Of a DNA stretch of 64,000 nt, positions 46,301 to 56,975 are shown piece by piece; positions within the stretch are counted from its first letter, which is position 1; each line of letters opens with the position of its first letter. A model generated the notes under the pieces. The model was given only the letters and a program-made list of their open reading frames with translations, was not told the DNA's origin and made no database searches. Source of the DNA: Scytalidium lignicola (taxonomy: Eukaryota > Ascomycota > Leotiomycetes); NCBI GenBank assembly GCA_002812745.2, contig NCSJ02000019.1:124001-188000 (forward strand), given 5' to 3'. The translations under genes and the position numbers were made by a program.

Positions 46301-48008
46301 ATGCAGCCTTCATATAGAGGGTATCCGCCTCAGGCGCCTCCTCAGAAATCTCCCCACACAGGAGCTGCTGCCAGGAGAGGAGTCGGTATGTTAAATGTCT
46401 GATTCTACAATGCGCCTCCCCAAATGATTTGTTGGGATCAGCGCAATACCTCGCCTTTGACATTCTAGATTTTCCTGACTTTGATGCGCTATAGGCCCTA
46501 TGGTTGCAGGTCCCCATCCACCAAATGCGATGGCGCCTGCGCAATTGCAAGCAGCTCACCAGGCGCAGTTGCACGCGAATGAGCTTGCCAAACGTCGAGC
46601 CCGCAAGCCTACTGACAAAAATATCCCTGACGGCATCGAGGACTATATTATTGGAGATGGTGTGCAAAGATATCGAGATCTTCGAGATCTAGAGCGGCGT
46701 TTGGATGCCACAATGACTAGGAAGCGACTGGATATTCAAGATGCTGTGAATCGCAACGTGAAGGTTCGTGAAGTGGCCATGCAGCTTGTGGGTCAGTGAC
46801 TAAAGCATCAACAGCGTTATCGAACCTTGCGAATTTGGATTAGCAATACTGTGGAGGATCAACCATGGCAAGCAACTGGGTTGGATGATGTAGATGCCTT
46901 TGATTTTAGCTCTAATGTGGATTCCTCGTACCGGGTTAAGATTGAGGGTAGACTGTTAGATGAAGAAGAAGAAGCCGACAGTGATGATGAGGATGCCCTA
47001 GGGCATAGTGTTAACCTGATGGATGAAGGCGTTCAGGAGAAAAAGAAGCGGAAACCTCCGACCAAGCAGCACAGATTCTCACATTTCTTTAAAGCTATGA
47101 CAGTTGAGTTCGACCGGAGCAGGGCCAAGGATGGTGCAGATCAGAACGTTGAATGGAAGAAACCTGCCGTCACACCAAACGCAACGAATCTCCCCAACTC
47201 TGCCGATTTCGACCAGCTGGAATTCAAACGAGGTGGGGATGAAAACATCAACATTACCATCAACCTTGTTCGGGATGAGACCCCAGAACGTTTTCGGCTG
47301 AGCCCTGCCCTTGCAGAGATCATGGATACCAATGAAGCTACTCGTGCAGAGGTTGTAATGGGTATTTGGGAATATATCAAAGCTATGGGACTTCAGGAAG
47401 AAGACGAGAAGAGATCATTTGATTGCGATGACCGACTCAGAGCGGTAATTATACCTCCTTTGCTGAATTATTATCATGTCTAATGGCAGCAGATACTCCA
47501 ACGGGAAAAAGGGTACATTCCCTTTATTCCTGATGCCATTATTCCTCATCTCTCCCCTCTTCCTTTCCTACAGCTTCATTACACCATCCGCGTCGACCCG
47601 GAATTCCATAAGGACCCACAACCAACTATCTATGATGTTCGCGTTGCACTTGATGATCCTCTTCCGGCCGCTCTCTTGAATTTCGTAAATAACCCAGAAT
47701 ATGCACATACCCTTCGGGAAATTGCGTCTATGAATGACAGTCTTGCAGTTCTGATACAAAGTCTTTCTCACTCAAAGTCAAAACACGCATTTTTCAATAG
47801 CTTGTCCAAGAATCCCGCAGAATTCATAAACAAATGGCTGAGTTCACAAAAGAGGGACCTAGAGGTGATAACTGGTGAGGCCATGAGGGGTGGTGGGGAA
47901 GATGCTATGGGAGATGAGTGGAGAAAAGGAGGCAAAAACGGTATCTGGGGCAGCGATCATGTGAGAGAAAGCGTTAACATCATGGTTGGGTCAAAATCAA
48001 GGGTGTAA
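46301..48008 (+). CDS. SWI/SNF-RSC complex subunit with SWIB domain (Snf12/Rsc6/BAF60 family)
   Basis: Four exons, 46301-46385, 46495-46763, 46815-47444 and 47490-48008, give 500 residues. The protein is an accessory subunit of ATP-dependent chromatin remodellers in the nucleus. A Pro/Gln-rich N-terminus (YRGYPPQAPPQKSPH) is followed by the conserved basic helix NELAKRRARKPTDKNIPDGI. An RYRTLRIWISNTV region comes next, then an acidic stretch with a nuclear-localisation-like KKKRKPP. The SWIB/MDM2 fold comes last (FRLSPALAEIMDTNEATRAE, then VVMGIWEYIKAMGLQEEDEK). The last acceptor is a NAGNAG (exon start 47490 or 47493), giving isoforms with or without one Gln. I cannot decide between the SNF12 and RSC6 orthologue. 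Confidence 0.92.
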
Positions 48009-48283
48009 ATGTTTTATTCGCTTCTATTCGACGTGGAGAATCTGGGCGAGAAAGGACACACTGGGGTTCTGGTACTTGATATACGGATGTATTATAGTAA
48101 CTTTTATAGAGAAGTTTCTGAACCCTTAATTCATGCATATCGGATTTAAGCTACAGTATCCCTTATTCCCGACGATCTCATGCCTTTAAAACGTCACTGA
48201 GAGTAACATAACTCAGCCCCCTCACACAAAGATAATCCAAACTCAAACCCCACCCTCGAAAGCTCCGTTGCCTCTGAATTCCT

Positions 48284-49329
48284 ATGGTCAAAGCATTCTT
48301 ACTCTCCATACAACCACTCAAGACCATTCTTTTATCACGAGCAAGAAGGCCGACTAAATCACTTAGTTATTTCCTTTCCACGAGTTCACTACTAAAAATG
48401 TCTTCCAATCTGGTTTTCAAGGAGGGCAATGTGGCCTTGATTACAGGAGGAGCTTCTGGAATTGGCTATTCTCTCGCAAAGAAGTGTGTGGGGTATGGCA
48501 TGAAGGTGGTGATCGTTGACAATAATTCATCGAACCTCGATGCAGCAAAGAGCGCTCTAAGCAAACAATGGCCAGGAAGTACAACTACTCTAGGAATGGA
48601 TGTAAGCAAACTCGAGGATTGGGATAGTCTCAAGAAAGTAGTCGTGAATGAGTTCAATGGTTTCTTTTGCCTAATTCTGGTATATTCGATGCAACACTAA
48701 CATACCACACAGGTAAAATTGACTTACTTGCACTTAACGCAGGTATTGGACTTCGTGGCACCTGGGGAGATATTGAGTACTTTCAGAAGATTATGGCCGT
48801 AAACCTATTTGGCGTCATCAATGGACTTAACACATTTGTCCCCCTTATTGCAAAGACTAGCACTACCATAAACCCAGCCAGTATTATCATCACAGGCTCG
48901 AAGCAAGGCATCACCAACCCTCCAGGAAACCCCGCTTACAACGCCTCTAAATCAGCCGTCAAGACACTGGCTGAGCATCTCTCCTTCGATCTCTCCAAAT
49001 CATCTCCTTCAACTTCAGTCCACTTGCTTGTTCCCGGTTGGACGTTCACCGGCCTCGGCGGAAACTCGCCGTTCGCAAAAGAAGGCGAAGTAAAAGAGAA
49101 GCCAAAAGGAGCTTGGTATCCTGATCAAGTCGTTGATTACCTGGAGGAAAAGATGAAGGATGGTAAATTCTATGTCATATGTCCAGACGGTGATGTGACT
49201 GAGGAGACGGATAAGAAGCGCATGCTCTGGGCTGTCAACGATATCATAAAGGAGCGTCCTCCTTTGACCCGTTGGCGGGAGGATTGGAAGGCGGAAGCTG
49301 CAGAGAAGATTGCGAACACCAGCATCTGA
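48284..49329 (+). CDS. Short-chain dehydrogenase/reductase (15-hydroxyprostaglandin dehydrogenase-like)
   Basis: Two exons, 48284-48659 and 48713-49329, give 330 residues. Classical SDR features are the NAD(P) motif TGGASGIG near residue 54, an Asp at the end of the second strand (VVIVDNNSS, favouring NAD), LNAG, catalytic Ser in IIITGSKQG and YNASK. The N-terminal 38 residues are basic and hydroxylated (PLKTILLSRARRPTKSLSYF) and look like a mitochondrial presequence. A second ATG at 48398 (MSSNLVFKEG) would give a cytosolic enzyme, so two forms are possible. The substrate is unknown. It follows the SWIB gene on the same strand at 275 bp. Confidence 0.88.
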
Positions 49330-49901
49330 TTAAAATGTTGCTATTAGGTATTGAGACCTTCGAAACCCATATATTCATGAATCAACCTCGTGCAACCTTT
49401 TTATCGTCTGTAGGCGTATTTATCACCTTGTCAGCCAACTTTCACTCAGGTCTAGATCACTTAAGGTGGGAGCGCCACCGAAAATGTCATTATGCTCCAT
49501 ATTGTAACACCGGGAGGTAGCATTCAAGGCACATGAATTACAAATGATAGTCAGAGTTGTCTCCTACCAGGAGCAAAATCCCACCACTAGATCTAGCCTG
49601 AAAAAAAGGCCTTTCTACACCCCAAGGCAGATTAGAGCTACATGATATACATGAGTTGATCTTACGCATTTTATTCCACATCTCTCAAGTCAAGACTCAT
49701 GGATTGAAAAGAAGTGTACCAGAAATCTGAATATGGTCGTCCCAAAAATAGAAAAGAGATTAAAAAGTAATGCAAGAATCGAACCAGACCGGCGCCACGC
49801 TATGAAATGCTTCCAACCAAAGAAACACAGTAATTCAACGTGAATCCATGAAAAAACCTCGAGCCAGGTGTGAAATGACTGAAGGTAGGCTGTGTTTAGC
49901 T
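49330..49901. other. Convergent intergenic region, no gene seen
   Basis: DNA between the 3' ends of the SDR and PDK1 genes. A T-loop-like GGTTCGATTC lies on the minus strand near 49785, but no tRNA fold surrounds it. Confidence 0.5.
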
Positions 49902-52723
49902 TCAGAATGGTGTAGAAAGCCCATTTTTTGATTGTCTCTTGCTAAATCGATTCCTTTTACTGGCAGCCTTTGCATCGAATTGCTCATCCCCCGCTAGACT
50001 AGCCTGGCTTTTGCTTAAATGATTCCTCCCAGTCCTATCTCCCGTGTTAAAGCCATCGGGATAAATGCTACCCCCATGAAGAGTACTAGTTGGAGTCGAG
50101 ACTGATGATTCCATGTCAAAGGCGTTGTCAGTATTGTAGGAACCTGTTGTGCTCTGTGATAGTGCAATATCCTTAGCTCGTTCAATAGACTCAATCCATT
50201 CCTCAGCTGATGATTTTGTTTGCTCGCCCTTCCCAATGCCAGATTTGAGGTCTTCGAATGTGTATTGCGTGCCTCGCTATGAGGTGTCAGTAAAGATCGT
50301 CACCATGCGTAACAATTCCGTAAAAATTCCTGCTGGAGTCGAGAGGAAAGAAAACTTACTGTTTCGACACACCATACTGTCTGGCCCTTAGCATCTACCT
50401 GAGTCCGCCAGGAGCAATCTGACGCTAAAAGTGAGATCTCCATTTTGGTTTTCTTCTCCTCACCCCCTGCGGCAGCCATGATAATCCGCGCACTCGACGT
50501 GACCATCACAAGTCTCTGTCTCTTTTTGGTTGTGCTCCCTCCAAAAAACCTCGAGAGCTTTCTCTTTTCGTGCCCATCATGCTCACCGGCCTTCGAGCCT
50601 GGACTATGAGGTATAGGAGTAGACAATACCATCAGATTTCCCAGTTTTAAAATGCGCTCATTATTGCGCGTTAAAACAGGTGACCATTCTATGTCGAGCT
50701 GGGTTGGGGGAGGAAGCTCAGTTATCACCCTAGGCTGTGGCCTATGGCTGCTCTCGTTTGTTACGATATTCGAAGGTTGCGCTCGAGCACTGGAGATGGG
50801 TTGCGGCGCGCTCGAATATCCGTTCAACTTGATGAGGGTCGGCTCCTGAACGGGTGGAATATACGGTTTTAACCTGGGTGCCTTCATCTTCCACAGCCCT
50901 CTTCCCCATTTCATCCCCTGAAAAAATTCATGGTTCTTGATATGCTCGATAGATAGCCGTCTCTGTGGGTCAAGAACCAGTAGACGCTCAACGAGATCTC
51001 TAGCAGCTGGCGGAAAACCAGAGGGAAATTCATAATCAAGAGCAACAATCTTCTGGAATGTTTGATATTCACCAGCAGCTTTGAAAGGGGGTCGACCTGT
51101 TAATAGCTGATATATGATGCAGCCGAATGCCCACAGATCACTGGCTTTACAAGCATTCTTATCTGTCAGAAGTTCGGGGCTAACATACTCAGCCGTCCCT
51201 ACAAATGATCGTGCTCTCGTATCCTCATCCTCATTCTCTGTTCCTGGAATATCGTAGTCCTTTTGAGGCTCCTTAGGCTTCCGTGGATCCGGAAGCAACT
51301 TTGCTGTTCCAAAGTCTGTGATCTTAATGTGCATCTGGTCGTCAAGGAGGACATTCTCAGGCTTAAGATCGCGGTGGATGACGCCTCGATTGTGCATATG
51401 CTCGATAGCTTCTAAAATCTGAGCTCCATAGAATCTCGTACACTCTTCATCGAAAGACCCGATTTTTTTCAAGACACCTAGGAGCTCTCCACCACTTGCA
51501 ACATCAAGAACGTAATAGAGCGATGTGCTGTCTTGAAAAGTGTAATATAACCGGACAATACCAGGATGTTCGATAAGACGATTAAGTGTATCCTTCTCTA
51601 TGTTGACATATTTGATCTTCTTTTCCTTGATTATATGCTTCTTGTCTAGGATCTTGACGGCATATTCTTTCAATGTCTGTCGGTCAGTAGCAAGGAGGAC
51701 GGTGCTGTATGATCCTTCCCCCAGTGTCTGACCAAAAACGAAATCTCGTACCCCTTTCTTAACCTGCCGGGTCACCAGCTTTCCGTTGGCATCGTATTCC
51801 TGACGAGTGCCAACTGCAGCACCTTTATCCTTCCACTCCTCACTACTCTGGATCAGGTGGGTTTCGGGGTCATATGAAGGTGTCGTCCCATTTCCATTAG
51901 AGGGGCCGGGAATCATGCCTTCTAAGTGGCCACCGCCCATACCCCTAGAGCTTCGTCGTGGAGGCAAAGGACCAGTCGCCGAGGACAATGGGTTGGTCTG
52001 GCCGTAGGATCGATCCCGATGACTTGCCTCCCTTGAAGGCACACCTGCTTGCATTGCCGTGCCTGCTCTAGAATCACTTCTTGTGGGTGCTCCAATCATT
52101 GAAGACCGAGATGACTCGCTCCTCAGCCTGTATGTGCCTTGGGGCTGTCGGTCAGGAATTGCATTCGGAGGAGGTTGTGTTGCGTAGACCCCTGAGATGG
52201 GCCGTGAGGATGTCGATGCGGGAGGAGCATAACCTCTATTGCCGTTATGCATTGCGTTCGATTGATAGGGAGGAAATTGGGCCTGCTGCTGCGCTTGGTG
52301 ATTCAAGGGCATTGACTGCCGGAAAGCTTTGGCAGCTGCCGCTCGAGCGACGGCGTCGTTCTGGACTTTGGGTGATTCGGTGCCGGATGAGTGTGTACGT
52401 GTACTCAACGGCTGCGGTTCTGAAGCGTCCGTAAGGGGTGGTGGTGGTGGTGCTGGAAAAGCTGCTGCTGCTGCTTGGGCAAGGGAGTTAGGAGAATCTC
52501 GTCGAAGGATGTTGAATATCGAGTGCCGGCGGGATTGCTGCGAGCTGGAATCCGGAGAAGCCCGGGCATCCCCAGAAGCTGGAGAGCTGCTCGGTGATGT
52601 CGAGTCTGTCCTCGAGGGAGGAGGTGTAGGCCGTTCTTCTCGTGGCACGACGGGCGACGACTCGTCAGGATTCGCAATGCGCAGGCCCCCAAATGACTGT
52701 GAAAGACTCAGGTCGCCTTCCAT
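49902..52723 (-). CDS. PDK1-family protein kinase (Pkh1/2-like) with C-terminal PH domain
   Basis: Two exons, 52723-50360 and 50276-49902, give 912 residues. The kinase phosphorylates the activation loops of AGC kinases (Ypk, Pkc, Sch9 classes) in sphingolipid and cell-integrity signalling. The first 325 residues are disordered and rich in Ser/Pro/Gln. The kinase domain (about 328-600) shows LGEGSYSTV, AVKILDKKHI, HRDLKPEN, DFGTAKLL, the PDK1-type autophosphorylation loop SFVGTAEYVSPELL, and DLWAFGCIIYQLL. After a linker, a PDK1-type PH domain runs through LDIEWSPVLTRNNERILKLG, WRTQVDAKGQTVWCVET and GTQYTFEDLKS. The last junction is made by the intron. Exon 2 is needed to complete the PH domain and adds a Ser-rich tail. 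Confidence 0.94.
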
Positions 52724-54053
52724 GGCGCCTCAATCTCCAGCAGGTGTGTGGCTGGCGGCTGTTTCAATCCTTCCTTCGTCCCTGACTTAGAGCATGGCAA
52801 ATCCGTAATACGCTGGCAGGTATGGGTTTGTCTAGGAAAGGGAGGAAGCTGGCTGTCCGGGCGCAGATACTGCTGTGCTCTAGAGGTGACCAGCCAAGCT
52901 TCCCACGGGGCCGTGAATAATGGATAGATTAAGCCCCCCCGTCAGTAGTCGTCGTCGTCGTCTCGTCGTCGTCGTAGTCGGCCCAGGACATAGAGCAGAC
53001 GGGGAAAGGTAAAGGGTTGGGCGGCCGATGATAATTAGAAAAGGTCTGGTAGTGACGATTGGCTGGTCCGCGTGTTTGTGGTGCAGGCAAAGACAAGGAG
53101 AGGAAGAAGGCGCCGGCCGTGCAACAACACCAGAAAATAGACGAGATGAATTCAATATCCAAGCCGGTCCAAGCTCACGGATCGAGGAGCTCACAAACAC
53201 CAACGCTAGGACAGGACACAGATCGACGTCTATTATTAGGGATTGGATCAAGCGATCACACAAACAAGCCAAAGCGAAGAAGAAGTGGAAACGCGACCGA
53301 TTGTGGGTGTTGAGGCTAAATCCAAATCATATAAAATCAACAAAAAAATGCAGGTAATTTAACGTTCAGACACTGGACCGGCCATGTTCATCTCCCAGAC
53401 AAAGCGCTTCTGCTCCTCAACAGTCGCCATATAATTAATTGGTGCTCATCTGGACTGTGACCTACACCCGGATCCGTTACTGTATCCGGAGTATCGTGGA
53501 TTTATTGTTCGAGTGCCTCGCATTAATTGTTCCAGACAAAGACCAAGAGGCAGGGAGAATCCCAAACATCAACATCAACGCCTACCACGAAGAACTGCAT
53601 GTGTACTGTAATACTCATCAGGCCCTAGTGTGGCCGATGTATCATGCATCCAACACGCATATTTCTGTATTGAAACAAATGAAAGCAATTGAGCTCTTGG
53701 GCAGATGCACAACAGCAATCATCACACCCTTGGAGGAGCCGTTACTTGACATGCAGCTTCCTCTTGCTTCAGGATAATGCTACGCCATGAGATGAGTTTA
53801 GGCAAGAAGGAAGATAATTAACTGGTCTTCGTTAGGTAGGCACACGACACTTTCTTTACCTTCCTCCTTTGTTTCATCCTTCTGTGGTCCTTTAGCTCTA
53901 TGTAAGTCGCAGTTGCCGAAATCATCCCATCCGTGATCTTAAGACAAACCTCCTTTCCATCTCGTTTCATCTCAACTCTTCTCTTGTCTTGTGCGAAGGT
54001 ATTATCTTCTCTATGTGGATGGCCGACCGTGGAATATTTGGACAGTTGCCGCC
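52724..54053. promoter_or_regulatory. Divergent intergenic region of PDK1 and the conserved disordered protein
   Basis: This 1.3-kb head-to-head region has a CGT/GTC trinucleotide repeat at 52945-52978. A GA-rich plus strand (53080-53300) would form a pyrimidine-rich PDK1 leader. No convincing gene is present; the 112-codon frame at 53439 opens with GTG and resembles no family I know. Confidence 0.5.
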
Positions 54054-55884
54054 ATGATTCGTCTCCGTCCAACCACGATTACTGTGAACCATGCTGATAT
54101 AACTTCACTCCATCATCTTCGGATGCAAAGAAATGGAGCATCCAAGACGTGGGCTAGGCGGTTGTTTGCCTATCTCAACCATCCATTGCCCATTTCCAGA
54201 AATAACCCCTTTATGGAGGAGGCAGAATATTCTCAGTATCCGTACAAGGGATGCGGCCCGCCCTTGCAGTTATCACAGCATATAGATGAAACATTTATAG
54301 ACTACAGCGATGGTTCACCTCGAGTCTCCTCTTCCGAATCTAATACTATGCTTTTTAACAATGGCAAAACTCGAAAGCTTGATCATGAGCATGACACACT
54401 TCATTTTCAACAAAGACGATCTGGCCACAGCCTAGACCACCGTCGAGAGCTGGGCTACCTGTGTGAGAATACCAAATTGCCTAGCTGTGGAGACAAAGAA
54501 TATTCTTTTGCTCCAGAGCTCTCAATGGCGCCCCGGTATGAATGCTCGAGTACTATCGAAGCGCCTCCCAATTCCGACTTGCTTAGTTGGCAGCAGTTCG
54601 AACCATCCAGTCTAGAGGATGATCATGACTCTGTTGATTTTCTTCAACTCGATTCGTCTAGCTCCCATGACTCATCTAAATATATATTGCCTTGTATGCC
54701 CGACCCCCACCCCCTCTTACTCGAGTTGAGCGATATATCTAATAAAGAATAGATAATTTGGGTAATGGTCAAAGAACTGTCTCTGCGCCGGAGTTAACTC
54801 GTTCGCCAATCTTATGGATACACAACACTATCAAACTGCCGGAGCAAGCTCTAACCTTGGTGCCTAATCCTCGAATAGCTTGTAATGGAGACGGCATAAT
54901 GCTTACGCAGTCACCACGGGTAACGCCCCGTCGGTATAGGCTTCAGACCAGTAGACTCACCAGCGAGAGTGACGATGATGCATCTGCAGGGTCTCACAGC
55001 TCCTTCTTCCCAAAGCTTTCCTTATCCCTTGCATTCGAACGAAATGCCGATCCACAACATGGTTCACAGGAACCGTCTCCAATAGCTTGTTCCCGAATAA
55101 TATGTCATCCCACGCTTCAAACCAGCTATCAACAATTATCATTTGGGGCATGCCAAGATCAAGGTGCTGGAGAAAGGAGAAAACCACTTGACATGCCTCC
55201 CAGTCTAACCTTATCCTTGAACATTTTATCTAGCCACAACAAGGTCTCAGTAGAGGATTGCATGACGTCCCAAGCGGAGATGCAACGATTCATGAGATCA
55301 ACTAGTGCTGGTAGTAGTAGCACCACTATACATCTATCAACAAGCTCTTTTGCTACCCACTTGACAAGCGAAAATCAAACTGTAACTGATTTCCCAACGG
55401 ATATCGAAACGGTCAACATCTCATCTATAAGTATCATGATGGTGAAAGCATACTGTAACTAACATTTTGATAGTCCACGATCAGTCCCCAGTTAAATATT
55501 ACACCCTCGGTAACACCACAGCGTGTTCAGACCATTCAAACTTCATTACCCATTACCTCCATACCCCTTTTCACTACCCCTCACAGGTATCAAGTCTATA
55601 ATGACACCCTACCATCAAGCATTCAGCCGCAAACACCAGATCAGTTACCTGAAGCTCGACACCAGTCTAGATATCATCCATCATATATAGCACCTGTTGG
55701 AAACAGTTCCCCAACAAGACATCCACTCCTTGATAATATTAGGTCTAGAACATTGAGCTCACATTCAGAATCGCCATCTTTGAGGGATACGAATAGAGAT
55801 AGAAGCAGAAGAGCATCGCCTGCTGGCTTGTTAGACGAAGGATATAGAGGTCTCTATGGGGGCAGAGAGAATGCACTAGACTAG
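54054..55884 (+). CDS. Conserved disordered fungal protein (MIRLRPT... / ...GLYGGREN)
   Basis: Three exons, 54054-54693, 54753-55381 and 55474-55884, give 559 residues when joined in phase (donors GTATGC and GTAACT; CTAAC branch point in the second intron). The N-terminus MIRLRPTTITVNHADI and the C-terminus SPAGLLDEGYRGLYGGREN are the conserved ends of a fungal family I recognise by sight but whose function I do not know. The middle is Ser/Thr-rich and apparently disordered, with an acidic patch (LTSESDDDAS). No catalytic motif is visible. A single-frame reading would split it into unrelated open frames. Divergent from the PDK1 gene. Confidence 0.8.
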
Positions 55885-56975
55885 GTTGGCGGTTGAACTT
55901 ATTGTTAAAAGAGGAGAGAGTTTGTAGTTTTATCACGCAGTTGACCAGAGGTTGTGCATTACCTACATTACATTTACCATATTCCGAGTATGCTTAAATA
56001 TGCATTATTTCAAGAGGATGGGTACGTCCATAACATCCTATTCACACAAATTTTGAAGCGTAAAACGGAGATCGTTGGTAAATTATTACTCGTCATCAAA
56101 AAATAATCTTGAGTGAAATTGTTACCCTCGAAGGAACTTGTCCTCCGCTAGACCTGTAATTTTAATAGGCCAGCTTTTATATTGTGGCATTTTAAAATAT
56201 CTGTGCTAGAGTGTAGTTTAGAAGCTAATTGTAATTACATCTTCTAACGAAAGCCAATAGAGATCTGACAAAAAACAAATATACCAGGCTCAAGTACCTA
56301 CTTTGACCTTGATGACTTACTAGTGTATGTGCGGCACGTCTTCGTTCAAGTTTCGTAGTATAATAAGGTTAGCATGGTATACTATTTGTGATCAAGCACG
56401 AGATACAACAACAACTATTGAATATGAGATAGTTTTGACCCAAATGAGCCGCAACAAAGCGTAGACCTAGTCACTTATACGTAACCACTGTACCATGAGT
56501 ATGTAACCATTTGAGAGAGAAAATCATCATGGCTAATCAGCTTCAAGGAGTCCTAGATTGGTGCTTCTGTAATTGCCTGTTATGCTGATTTAAGGCGCTA
56601 CCTAACCACACGATCAATTCTAGCAATTAATTGAGTCTCATTACCATATCATTTATATGTGCTCTAGCTTATTCCACGCTCTCTAACCTAACACAACGGT
56701 TGCTTGTCCAAATAACTGGACACGTGATCGGGCGTCAGGCGGAACGCGCTTACCCGCATCTAGAATCGGTTCAATGACATCAACGGGACGACTCTCCATT
56801 CGTCAGCAACCTCAACCTAAAAAGGTCCAAATGTGATCTTCCTTCATGGACTCTTGCAACCTCTCTCCTTAATCATGGTCATATTAACTGCTGTCTAAGA
56901 AGATTGGCTCCGAGAGCCCCCCAAATACTCCTTCAAGGCTTGACGAGAACGGTCACTATTGCACAGCCCCCACCA
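55885..56975. other. Intergenic region upstream of the OPT transporter
   Basis: About 1.1 kb of AT-rich DNA. Two short upstream ORFs precede the transporter start: ATG at 56849 (8 codons) and ATG at 56874 (7 codons). These could act as uORFs if the transcript begins upstream of them. No gene is seen. Confidence 0.45.

Noticed and set aside
49765..49805. B-box-like GGTTCGATTC on the minus strand, possible tRNA
   Set aside because: The five bases flanking the loop do not pair into a T stem, and no A box, anticodon arm or acceptor stem surrounds it.
52329..52790. 153-codon plus-strand ORF
   Set aside because: It is antisense to the low-complexity N-terminus of the PDK1-type kinase, whose identity is secure.
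53439..53777. 112-codon plus-strand ORF
   Set aside because: It opens with GTG, lies in the PDK1 divergent promoter and shows no recognisable domain.
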